A DNA stretch of 64,000 nt from assembly GCA_028641055.1 (NCBI GenBank), contig CM054060.1, positions 207,972,445 to 208,036,444 of the forward strand, read 5' to 3'. The stretch's first letter is position 1. Each line of letters opens with the position of its first letter. Source of the DNA: Alopecurus myosuroides (taxonomy: Eukaryota; Streptophyta; Magnoliopsida; Poales; Poaceae). The position numbers were made by a program, and so were the translations under genes. This document shows positions 55,691 through 64,000 of this stretch, piece after piece. A model generated the notes under the pieces. The model made no database searches. It was given only the letters and a program-made list of their open reading frames with translations, and was not told the origin of the DNA.

Positions 55691-56380
55691 GGAGACGAGG
55701 GGATTTGGTGGTTTCGTGGAGATTTGGTGGGATTTGCTAGCCCTCCGGCGTCGCACGGAGCAGCGGCGCGGCGAGATGCGCGGCGGCGGAAGCGCTCTGT
55801 GGCGGCGGAGAGGCAAGGAGGCAGGAAGTGAATGGGAGCAGGAAGGGGAAGGAGGAGTTACCGAGGGGGTATTTATCCCTCCCCTCGGGTAGCCGTTACG
55901 AATGGAGTTAGTGGGATCAGTTTGTGCGCGGAGATCGTGCGACGTGGGGTGCAGGCCGGTTAGAAACGCACACAGCGCATATCGCGCGCGTAACGGCCAC
56001 AATCGATCCCACGTCGAGATCGTGGGCGAATAACTGCACTTGATGTGACCTAACGGGCCGGTGGGCCCAGGTCTCAATGATGGGCGCGTGGCCTGTCATA
56101 TCCCGGGCACCGAGGCGTCGGGGGTGCGAGAACGTGACACGTGCCCAGTTGCAGTGCGGAAAGATGGATTTGCTCTGCCACGCTGAGATTCTGTTCAAAA
56201 TTTCACAAAGTCATTTTACTCGGCGATAGAGAAGAGAAATAGTTCTATTCGGAAGAGAAGAGACTCGAGCCAGAATTGAGGGCTACTTGGAGGTTCTACT
56301 CAGCATCCTAAGGTTCGAAGGCAAGATTGGTTTTTAAGCTGGCACAGCCCAGTGAACAAGTTCGCAGGACTCTACCAGCT
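55691..56380. other. Tat-1 region between antisense gene and 3' purine tract
   Basis: It holds the 5' UTR of the antisense gene and its promoter, then sequence without ORFs of note. The ORF that extends the antisense gene upstream to 56077 is not needed: it precedes the TATA box and lacks family resemblance. Confidence 0.55.
55869..55880 (-). promoter_or_regulatory. TATA box of the Tat-1 antisense gene
   Basis: The minus strand reads GGGATAAATACC, about 180 nt upstream of the ATG at 55690. It gives the antisense gene its own promoter, pointing against pol. Confidence 0.65.
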
Positions 56381-56391
56381 TCGGGGACTAA
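56381..56391 (+). promoter_or_regulatory. Tat-1 3' polypurine tract
   Basis: TCGGGGACTAA directly before TGTCTGGGGG, the inferred 3' LTR start. The same CGGGGACT motif recurs inside the element. Confidence 0.65.
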
Positions 56392-56845
56392 TGTCTGGGG
56401 GCTACCCCCGAGTAGGGTAAAGGCAAGTGCTAAGGGCAAGATCAGAAGAGATGTTTGGCAGAGTAGCTGGCTGCCCGGTACTCGCTACCCGGTCGACTGC
56501 TATTCGGCCGTATGCACTGATGGCCAGGAGAAAGAATCAAGGAAGTTGTTCTCCTCCGAGTAAAGGATGTGGTCCGAGTAGAGGTGGCGGTTCCCTACTT
56601 GGGCCAGAAGTCAAAGGAGCCGTTCTGACACAGGATCCCGCATATCCTGGGTCCGTACGGGTGCATTGTTCATCTACAGAGTGCGTGCTTATCCGCGCCA
56701 GGGTGTCAGCAGGGCGGTGCAGGTTAGGGGGCCTACCCTCTGACCGTGACAGTGATAACAGATCAGCTTCTTGGTTTTGCACAACGACTTTCCACACGAG
56801 ACAAACTAGGAAGCCAAAGCTGTCAGCGAGAAGCTGGAAGTGTGC
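56392..56845 (+). repeat. Tat-1 3' LTR, first part
   Basis: Begins TGTCTGGGGG after the purine tract and is cut by BL-4 at 56846, with TGTGC (56841-56845) the expected target duplication. The 5' copy is outside the window, so the boundary rests on the TG start and the purine tract only. Confidence 0.6.
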
Positions 56846-57862
56846 TGTAACATCCCAAGTCTGAAAAATAGCCATTAGAATGTTTGCTCTCTGTTATTTT
56901 ATGTTTTGCATCATGGCATCATGTTGATTGCATTTGTTTTGTTTGTTTTCCAACTGTTTTCAGTTGTTTTCCTTTGTTTTCTATTTGAATTTCAAACCCA
57001 AAATTCAAACCTTTTGTTTCGTCCTTGTGATGTTACAATTTCCAAAATGTTATTTCAAATAATAACAACCAATTTGTTTCCATTTATTCCATGTTTGTTC
57101 AACTAATAAAATGGTGGTATTATTTCAATTAATTAAATCCAACTTGGTTTCAAATTCAAAGCAATTCTTCAAATCAGCACCCAACTTGAGCTTATAAAAA
57201 TCTCCAAGTCAAATCAACTAATTCAATCACATTAAAACATAGGGTTCACCCTAATAAAAACCTTGTTTTCAATAATGTTACTTAATATTCAAAAATCACT
57301 CAAATTTGGTTTATTTTCCAAACAGCACTTTAATTTCAAACTTATTGAAAACCAAACTTGGCATTTGTTTTCTATTAACTTAATTGGCTTAACCTAATTT
57401 TTCTAAAATATTTACTAACCTAAAAGCTACCTTTTTCTTCCAATTGGTTTTCCATAATTAAAATCCGTGTTTTAAATAACCAACTATTAACCCAAAATTA
57501 TTCCAATTCAAACCCTTTTACAAAAAAAAAGCAAACAAATTTAAATTTCCAAAAAAAAACAAGTTGTCATGGGGTAGATGTTGAGCTAACAAAACCCCAT
57601 GATTTTTCCCTAAATTTTTAAAGCTCTAAATCCTACCAATTCCTTCCAATTTCATTTTTTTTTGCTACAAAAAAAAAGGAGAGAAGAAAATAAAATAAAC
57701 AGAGAGATGTGAGCAGGAGGCAGCCCAGCCCATTTCTTCCCAGCCCACTCCCCTTCGTCCCCCACCTCCGTACACCCCCTCTGTCGTTTTCTCTGTAGCA
57801 CCTCCACCACCCGATCTCTTCCCCCCTCTCTCAGATGCTTGCCGTACAAGCTCACTCACCAC

Positions 57863-57870
57863 CATAAAAA
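57863..57870 (+). promoter_or_regulatory. TATA-like box of BL-4 5' LTR
   Basis: ATAAAAAG followed by pyrimidine-rich and GC-rich sequence, at the same alignment position as the BL-1 TATA box. Confidence 0.5.
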
Positions 57871-58422
57871 GCATCCACCCCCTCTCCCCTCTGCCCTAGC
57901 CGAGACCCCTAGCCTAGCGCCGCCGATCTCCTTCTTCTTCCTCCCTGCTCCTCCCTGTCTCTGCTCCTCTGACCGCCACCAACAGCAGCCTCGCCATCCA
58001 CCCTCGCCGTTGAACGTGGAAGCGAGAGGTCCCCCCGAGGGCGGGAATGGAAACGGCATCCTCCCAGCTCCAACTTTGCTGTAGGCCTCACCGCCGGATA
58101 TGCACCGTGGTGCCGCCGCCATCGCCGACATGCCGCCGGCCAAGCCCTGTTGCCCTCCCTGCTCCTCCTTGCTGCTGTTCCACTCGGTGGCCCTCAGGTG
58201 ATCCGCCCCCTCGACCCACCTTCCTCCCTCTCCGCTACTTCCCCACGGCACCACGCACCAGCACCGCGCCCCACGCCCACGGCGAACCACGACGAGCAGC
58301 CGCTGCCGGCGATCTCCATCGATCTGCTCTGTCCGCCCCTGTCCAGTACGTGCAGAAATTCAGAAACAGCCCGCTGGCACACCTTATCCTCGCCCGCACC
58401 CACCTTCTGTCACAACCGAGCA

Positions 58423-58482
58423 TAACACCCCAGTGGCGCTGCCTCTCTGCGCGCACCGCTAGGTCCTGGGATCGAATCCCAG
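58423..58482 (+). other. tRNA-like module 1, BL-4 5' LTR
   Basis: CCCAGTGGCGCTGCC (A-box-like) and a GGATCGAATCC B-box variant within a perfect T-arm-like stem (TGGGATCGAATCCCA). About 565 nt downstream of the TATA-like site, like the single module of other BL LTRs. Confidence 0.55.
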
Positions 58483-58588
58483 CCCCCCCCCCCACTCGTT
58501 CTGCTCCTTTTTTTCGTGTAAGTTCATTTAAATACCCACAGCCACACCTCATACCCCCTGCTGCCCCTTCTGTTACCAACCAAGCGCA

Positions 58589-58655
58589 CCAGCCCAGTTG
58601 GTTCTGTCCCCTTTGAGCTAGCAGCAGGGCTTGGGTTCGATTCCCCCCGGCGCCA
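58589..58655 (+). other. tRNA-like module 2 with GGCGCCA end, BL-4 5' LTR
   Basis: AGCCCAGTTGGTT is A-box-like. GGTTCGATTCC, 43 nt later, is a near-consensus B box. The module ends CGGCGCCA, which resembles a tRNA 3' end including its CCA. A 5' acceptor strand is not evident. It is the most tRNA-like of the modules at its 3' side. Confidence 0.65.
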
Positions 58656-58879
58656 TAAACCCAAAACTTTTTAATTCATTTTTGTTTAGTGACAGAAACA
58701 TGCTAAATCACAACCAAGCCCCTGTATATTTATTTCTAGCCCCTGCAAAAATTATTTCTAAGTCCCTAGCAGCAAAAAAATGGCAGATTTGCACCCAATC
58801 TTGTAAATTGCATAAGAAAATCATTTTAACTCCAATTTTAACTTTTTAAATATGTTTTCTGTCCCAAATTAAATGTTCT

Positions 58880-59610
58880 ATCCAAATATAAAATTTGTTT
58901 ACTGTTTTGAATATTTTAAATTGTTGAAATATTTGAAAACTTGTTAAATTCACTTAAACTTGCGAAATTCATAACTTGTTCATAAAAATTCCAAATTCCA
59001 CAAACTAAATATGTTTTCCAATCAACTTTTCATGTACTTTCCAAATATAAAATTTGTTTGCTGTTTTCAATAATTTAAATTGCTGAAAACAACTGTTTCT
59101 TGGTTATTGCATTTAAAATTGCCAAAATAATAACTTGCTCATTTTAAATCCAATTTCCACAAATGAAATATGTTTTCCATGCAAAATTAAACCACCTTTT
59201 CAAATATAAAATTTGTTTCATGTTTTGAATAATTAAAATTGGTTAAATTATTTAAACCTTGTTTAAATCATTTAATATTGCTAAATTTATAACTTGATCA
59301 ACTAAAATTCTTTTGGGACATATAAAATATGTTTTCCAACCATAAAAGTATAAACTTTTGAAATATGAATTTGGTTTAATGTTTTGAACAAATAAAAAAT
59401 TCAAATAAGTTCATGTTTGAATTAAATTCATTTAATTCTTGCTTAAACTTGTTTAATTCATAAATAATTTATTTGAAATCCTTTTTCAACAAGTGAAACA
59501 TGTATTCCACCTAAAATTGTGTGAACTTTCCAAATATAAGCTTTGTTATTTGTTTAGAACAATTTAACATGATGAAAACAACAAATCCTTGAGTGACACC
59601 TTTAAGTAAC
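58880..59610 (+). repeat. Degenerate tandem array of about 159 bp, BL-4 5' LTR
   Basis: Marker GTTTTGAA-like starts at about 58903, 59063, 59222, 59381 and 59552, giving spacings of 160, 159, 159 and 171. Same array as in BL-3. Confidence 0.75.
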
Positions 59611-61218
59611 CAAAATTTCTTAACTTGATAAATAAAATCCTAAACTTGGTAACCCTTATTTCCAATTGCTTCTATTGTTGTTATTTTGCTGTTTTTCTCA
59701 TCCATGCATCATGCTAATCCACTTTCATATGATGATTAGTTGTAAAACAATTAATTCAACCATGATTCATGGGCTTTTCATATGCAATCCAATTGCATGT
59801 GGGTCCATTTAATCCTGTTTCTATCTTGTCAACTAGTTTAGTTCTATGCATCAATTAAATGGTCATGCATCATCCCATGTTGGTGCACTATGCCATGTTA
59901 TTGATTGTTTATCTTTCTGCCTTGTTTGTTTGCTTCTTCTCGGATAAACGACGACGTTGAGACCGACGATTCTTACGACACCCCTTCTAAGGATTTAGCT
60001 CAGTACCAGGCTACTGGGTTTGCAGGCAAGTTATCACTCACATGAACCATTGTGTTCCTTTCAACATTGATTACCGATACTTTCCGTTGCTCTTTTCTGC
60101 TAGCCTTAGTAGTAGTTGTTTCTGTTACGAACCCATCACATGAATCCTTAACCCTGATATTGCCTCACCTCCACTCCTATCACCCCGTTGGTTGAGCCCG
60201 TGACTTACTAGCATGCTTAGTTTGTTTTGCTCGAGTCTGTTACCCGTGACTTTCAGTTACTATATTGTTATTATGTTCTGGGGGCTCGATGTTTAATCAA
60301 TCAATCATGCTAATGTTACTATTAATAATAAATTTGATGATAAGGCACCGGCAGGAGGCCCAGGGTGGTTTTGAGGCCTGCTAGTGTCGACCCTAATAGG
60401 AAAAGGGTCTTGTCTACTGATCCATGATGAGCGCACTAACCGCATGTGGGAAGCGAGTATGGGCGCCCCCCTCAATTTGATTCGATTCGCATCTCGTCCA
60501 AATCGCCACACGTAGTTCGGGCTTTCCATTTGCTGCATGCATGATCTTGCGAGCCCTTGGATCCCGGGTGGAACTTTTGTAGTCGGCATTTAGGGCGGCG
60601 TGGTCTTCCAGTGCTATGAGGGTCCCCTTTTCTTCGTGGGGCTCGATTAGCCGCGCGCGCACAGCACGTGGTGCTTTGGGCTTGATGCGAAGAAGAGTTG
60701 AGTTGTGTTGAGTGCCTCGCTTGGTGGGAGGCATCCCATCTGGCGGGTTATTCATACGTGTACGGCCAAATTGGTGCAACCCTGCAGGGATAATCTTCTC
60801 GAGAAGCCGTGTTTTCCGCGGTTATGGATTACTTGGTGAAAGTACTGGCTAACAAGTACTCAGGACAACTTAAACATAATGATCAAACATGTTACACCCA
60901 ATGATTAATAACTTGACTAGTAATAGGTTGATGACATAATAACTTGATTCACTTTTAATACAACTGCGTGAGTTAACCTCGGATTGCTTCTTTGGATAAG
61001 GGGCGAGATCCAGGATGGGTTTGTTTGAAGTTATCTTTCAGTTGGTTACAATACTCGATCTTATCTCCTTTCTGTTAGCCGGAAGTGGTAGAATCTCTGT
61101 AGTTGGTTAGCGCAGCCAGTTGCAGCATCTTTTATATTCCCCTTCCTTCCGTTGAACCCAGAGCATCTGTGCTTGGTGTTGACGGGTTACATTTTGGTGA
61201 AGTGTGAGTCTTGCTTGC

Positions 61219-61236
61219 CAGTACGTTTATGTACTG
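61219..61236. other. LTR palindrome, BL-4
   Basis: CAGTAC and GTACTG arms around GTTTAT. Confidence 0.65.
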
Positions 61237-61800
61237 ACCCCTTTGGGGCTGTGGTTTCCGCAGACCTACGTTTCCGAAGATCTACATGGTGGCTACTACG
61301 TGGAGTATGACGAGACTGCTGACGAGTAGATAGCGGACCCGGGCAGGATCCGAGACTTCGTGGATGGGCTCCGTCTTTTCGTTTCCGGCCTCTTAGGCCT
61401 ATTTGGTTCTTGTCTGTACTCAGACATGTTGAATGCTTCCGCTGTGATGTAATGATGAATTGTTGGGACATGTGTCCTCTGGATGATTGTATTTGCTATC
61501 TTTGCTCTAATGAGAGCTATTTGCAATTTATTTCAATCTTTTGTGTCGTAGAGATCTGTTGTGATATCAATTGTTAAACGCCGTTGACGTACCATGTGTG
61601 TATGGTTTGAAGTACGTCAATGGAAGTATCCTGATTTCTATGGGATAGTTTACGTCGACGCTGAACAGATAGGGGTTGGTTGTCACACATACGTGTGTTG
61701 GCCTACTCGTAAGAGGATGCGGGTGCCGGTAAGCCCCGTAATCCAATCTACTACTGTTCAACGGAACGGCGAGTATCCTTTAGAAGTCCGGTGTGACAAA

Positions 61801-61813
61801 TGGTATCAGAGCC
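61801..61813 (+). promoter_or_regulatory. BL-4 primer-binding site (tRNA-iMet type)
   Basis: TGGTATCAGAGCC two bases after the LTR end. Confidence 0.93.
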
Positions 61814-62345
61814 TGTCTGCCTGTAGGATCCCTTTTTACTAGTCGCAGTTGAGTCTAGAAAACTATTTTGTAGCTATATAGGAAAAATGAAACGTGAGAG
61901 TAGGAATTCTGTTCTTTTTCTTCTTTTCCCACCCACCCTCCCTTTTCTGGTAAGGAAGTGTAACGTTGTTTTCCCTTCTCATCTAAACTTTCAAGTTAGG
62001 ATTTCACGGATCCTGGTTTCTCTAGGATGGTTATATCTACTAGGCCATAGGAATGGAGGTGGTTGTGACATGATTTATCATGTTGCCTACTCATGATTGA
62101 GAACGGAGGCGCGTAAGCCCCGGAAGCAGATCCTCTATTCCTTAAGCAGTAGATATTGATCCTTTAGAAGCCCGGATGGGTTTTTCCGTAGTACCTCAGG
62201 AGTTTTGTTCTCGTTTTCCCCGATGTTGATATCCTGTTCTTCTCAACATCCTTTTCGTCCGTTGAAATCTTGTTATTGCTTTCCACTTCAGTTATTCTAC
62301 CGGCGTCTAATCAAAACTTCCCAAATATCAAGTCTATCTGGCCAG
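61814..62345 (+). other. BL-4 leader
   Basis: Aligns with the BL-3 leader (17641-18121). No gene. Confidence 0.6.
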
Positions 62346-62381
62346 AAAGGTTGTTGTTGTTGTTGTTGTTGTTGTTGTTGA
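62346..62381 (+). repeat. (GTT)n microsatellite
   Basis: About eleven GTT units at the junction between leader and gag relic, where the region encoding the start of gag has been lost. Confidence 0.9.
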
Positions 62382-62384
62382 TTC

Positions 62385-62720
62385 CAGGCTATGATAGCTG
62401 GCATTCCTATCACCTGGGGTTGTTTCGAGGAAGCATTCCTGAATCAACACATTCCAGATAGTCTATTCTTCAAATGAATCAAGTTCTATCCAGCTATACA
62501 CCCTCGATACATAACCTCTCCCTTTACTTGAAAATGTTCCGGTGGTTTCATAATTTCCCTGACATCTTTCCGGAAGAGTTGCCAGGAATACCTATCGTTT
62601 TGAACCTCCAGAGAAACTATCCAATGTGCACGATGTGTTTCACGTGTCACAGCTCAAGTGGATCTTCCCAAGAAGTATCCGGACCTTTTCTTTTCTCAGT
62701 AGGAATCTCGGGGCGCGATT
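62385..62720 (+). pseudogene. BL-4 mosaic relic of gag, protease region and pol end
   Basis: Three fragments are joined. Bases 62390-62465 match the gag core of BL-1 (segment with ITWGCF). Bases 62495-62590 match the stretch just before RT (segments LPLLEN and FPEELPG). Bases 62605-62720 match the end of a gypsy pol (NVHDVFHVSQLK). Frames are interrupted and RT, RNase H and integrase are gone. It gives a view of the BL pol terminus that is missing from BL-1. Confidence 0.8.
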
Positions 62721-62721
62721 C

Positions 62722-62739
62722 CTTCAAGGGGGGGCGTTT
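62722..62739 (+). promoter_or_regulatory. BL-4 polypurine tract
   Basis: AAGGGGGGGCGTTT directly before the 3' LTR, matching BL-3. Confidence 0.8.
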
Positions 62740-64000
62740 TGTAACATCCCAAGTCTAAAAAATAGCCATTAGAATGTTTGCTCTCTGTTATTTTATGTTT
62801 TGCATCATGGCATCATGTTGATTGCATTTGTTTTGTTTGTTTTCCAACTGTTTTCAGTTGTTTTCCTTTGTTTTCTATTTGAATTTCAAACCCAAAATTC
62901 AAACCTTTTGTTTCGTCCTTGTGATGTTACAATTTCCAAAATGTTATTTCAAATAATAACAACCAATTTGTTTCCATTTATTCCATGTTTGTTCAACTAA
63001 TAAAATGGTGGTATTATTTCAATTAATTAAATCCAACTTGGTTTCAAATTCAAAGCAATTCTTCAAATCAGCACCCAACTTGAGCTTATAAAAATCTCCA
63101 AGTCAAATCAACTAATTCAATCACATTAAACCATAGGGTTCACCCTAATAAAAACCTTGTTTTCAATAATGTTACTTAATATTCAAAAATCACTCAAATT
63201 TGGTTTATTTTCCAAACAGCACTTTAATTTCAAACTTATTGAAAACCAAACTTGGCATTTGTTTTCTATTAACTTAATTGGCTTAACCTAATTTTTCTAA
63301 AAAATTTACTAACCTAAAAGCTACCTTTTTCTTCCAATTGGTTTTCCATAATTAAAATCCTTGTTTTAAATAACCAACTATTAACCCAAAATTATTCCAA
63401 TTCAAACCCTTTTACAAAAAAAAAAAGCAAACAAATTTAAATTTCCAAAAAAAACAAGTTGTCATGGGGTAGATGTTGAGCTAACAAAACCCCATGATTT
63501 TTCCCTAAATTTTTAAAGCTCTAAATCCTACCAATTCCTTCCAATTTCATTTTTTTTTGCTACAAAAAAAAAGGAGAGAAGAAAATAAAATAAACAGAGA
63601 GATGTGAGCAGGAGGCAGCCCAGCCCATTTCTTCCCAGCCCACTCCCCTTCGTCCCCCACCTCCGTACACCCCCTCTGTCGTTTTCTCTGTAGCACCTCC
63701 ACCACCCGATCTCTTCCCCCCTCTCTCAGATGCTTGCCGTACAAGCTCACTCACCACCATAAAAAGCATCCACCCCCTCTCCCCTCTGCCCTAGCCGAGA
63801 CCCCTAGCCTAGCGCCGCCGATCTCCTTCTTCTTCCTCCCTGCTCCTCCCTGTCTCTGCTCCTCTGACCGCCACCAACAGCAGCCTCGCCATCCACCCTC
63901 GCCGTTGAACGTGGAAGCGAGAGGTCCCCCCGAGGGCGGGAATGGAAACGGCATCCTCCCAGCTCCAACTTTGCTGTAGGCCTCACCGCCGGATATGCAC
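62740..64000 (+). repeat. BL-4 3' LTR (truncated by window edge)
   Basis: Aligns with 56846-58106. The window ends inside the GC-rich island, before the tRNA-like modules. Confidence 0.94.

Larger units (their letters stand above)
37775..56845 (+). mobile_element. Tat-1: outer Tat-lineage Ty3/Gypsy element (5' part off window)
   Basis: Visible parts are 37775-38814 and 48691-56845, split by Tat-2. They hold the end of the first RNase H-like region, a second RNase H, a linker, integrase, a long 3' region with a spliced antisense gene, a purine tract (56381-56391) and the start of the 3' LTR (56392-56845), which is cut by BL-4. Dual RNase H and an antisense ORF 3' of pol are features of the Tat lineage. 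The 5' LTR, gag, protease and RT must lie beyond BL-1 and BL-2, left of the window. Confidence 0.85.
56846..61798 (+). repeat. BL-4 5' LTR
   Basis: TGTAACATCCCAAGTCTG to GTGTGACA, same subfamily as BL-2. TATA-like CATAAAAAG near 57863, a GC-rich island, two tRNA-like modules, ~159-bp repeats at about 58880-59610, and a palindrome at 61219-61236. The small acidic ORF after the palindrome is broken here by a one-base insertion near 61266. Confidence 0.93.
56846..64000 (+). mobile_element. BL-4: big-LTR, internally deleted element (3' LTR runs off window)
   Basis: A plus-strand element. The 5' LTR is 56846-61798 (4953 bp), the internal part 61799-62739 (941 bp), and the 3' LTR starts at 62740 and is cut by the window end. 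LTR copies differ by about four substitutions plus homopolymer indels over 1.26 kb. Internal relics of gag, protease and the pol end prove it is a deletion product of a BL-type element. It cannot move without help. Confidence 0.94.

Noticed and set aside
55691..56077. N-terminal extension of the Tat-1 antisense protein to 56077
   Set aside because: It lies upstream of and across the TATA box at 55869, and the protein starting at 55690 aligns in layout with the Tat-2 gene.
37775..56845. Ordinary host genes, CRISPR arrays or rRNA
   Set aside because: Every recognisable frame belongs to a retrotransposon; no direct-repeat/spacer pattern or rRNA sequence seen.

Overview
The window is wall-to-wall nested LTR retrotransposons of the Ty3/Gypsy type; I found no ordinary host gene, rRNA or CRISPR array. 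Deep nesting of very young elements, tRNA-iMet primer sites, GC-rich promoter islands inside 4.5-5.2 kb LTRs and two Tat-lineage elements point to intergenic DNA of a large-genome grass (Poaceae, probably a pooid such as wheat, barley, rye, oat or a relative). Species and published family names cannot be fixed from the sequence alone. Labels used here: Tat-1 and Tat-2 (Tat lineage), Tekay-1 (chromovirus), BL-1 to BL-4 (a big-LTR group whose LTRs start TGTAACATCCC).

Layout. Outermost is Tat-1 (+), visible at 37775-38814 and 48691-56845. It shows the second half of pol, an antisense spliced gene downstream of pol, a polypurine tract and the start of its 3' LTR. Three things have landed in it. 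BL-1 (-, 28802-37774) lies in its RNase H region. Tat-2 (-, 38815-48690) lies in the pol linker before integrase, with duplicated target GTGGC. BL-4 (+, from 56846) lies in its 3' LTR. BL-1's pol is interrupted exactly at an LTR terminus by BL-2 (-, LTR 25212-28801). BL-2's LTR is interrupted by Tekay-1 (-, 1-25211). Tekay-1's 5' LTR is interrupted by BL-3 (-, 12258-23029, duplicated target ACTTG). This is a five-level stack, Tat-1 > BL-1 > BL-2 > Tekay-1 > BL-3, whose left arm runs off the window.

Function. Tekay-1 has an intact 1512-aa gag-pol with integrase and a chromodomain-like tail, and is the only clearly autonomous-looking element. BL-1 has an in-frame stop in gag and a lost RNase H catalytic residue. 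BL-3 and BL-4 keep about 0.95 kb of internal relics between LTRs of about 4.9 kb, so they must be mobilised in trans. Tat-2 keeps gag-protease and an antisense gene but has lost RT, RNase H and integrase, yet its two LTRs look identical.

Most interesting signals. (1) Multi-exon antisense genes in both Tat elements, with their own TATA boxes and exon phases that close without a stop (about 1266 and 811 aa), each carrying the domain annotated in plants as 'putative gypsy type transposon'. (2) tRNA-like modules with A-box and B-box sequences at a constant distance downstream of the TATA box in every BL LTR. (3) A sense ORF between primer site and gag in Tekay-1 and BL-1, with a dsRBD-like N-terminal pattern and, in Tekay-1, a long coiled coil. 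(4) A small acidic, Tyr-rich ORF beside a GTAC palindrome in the LTRs of two otherwise different families. (5) A gag start codon placed inside the LTR of Tat-2.
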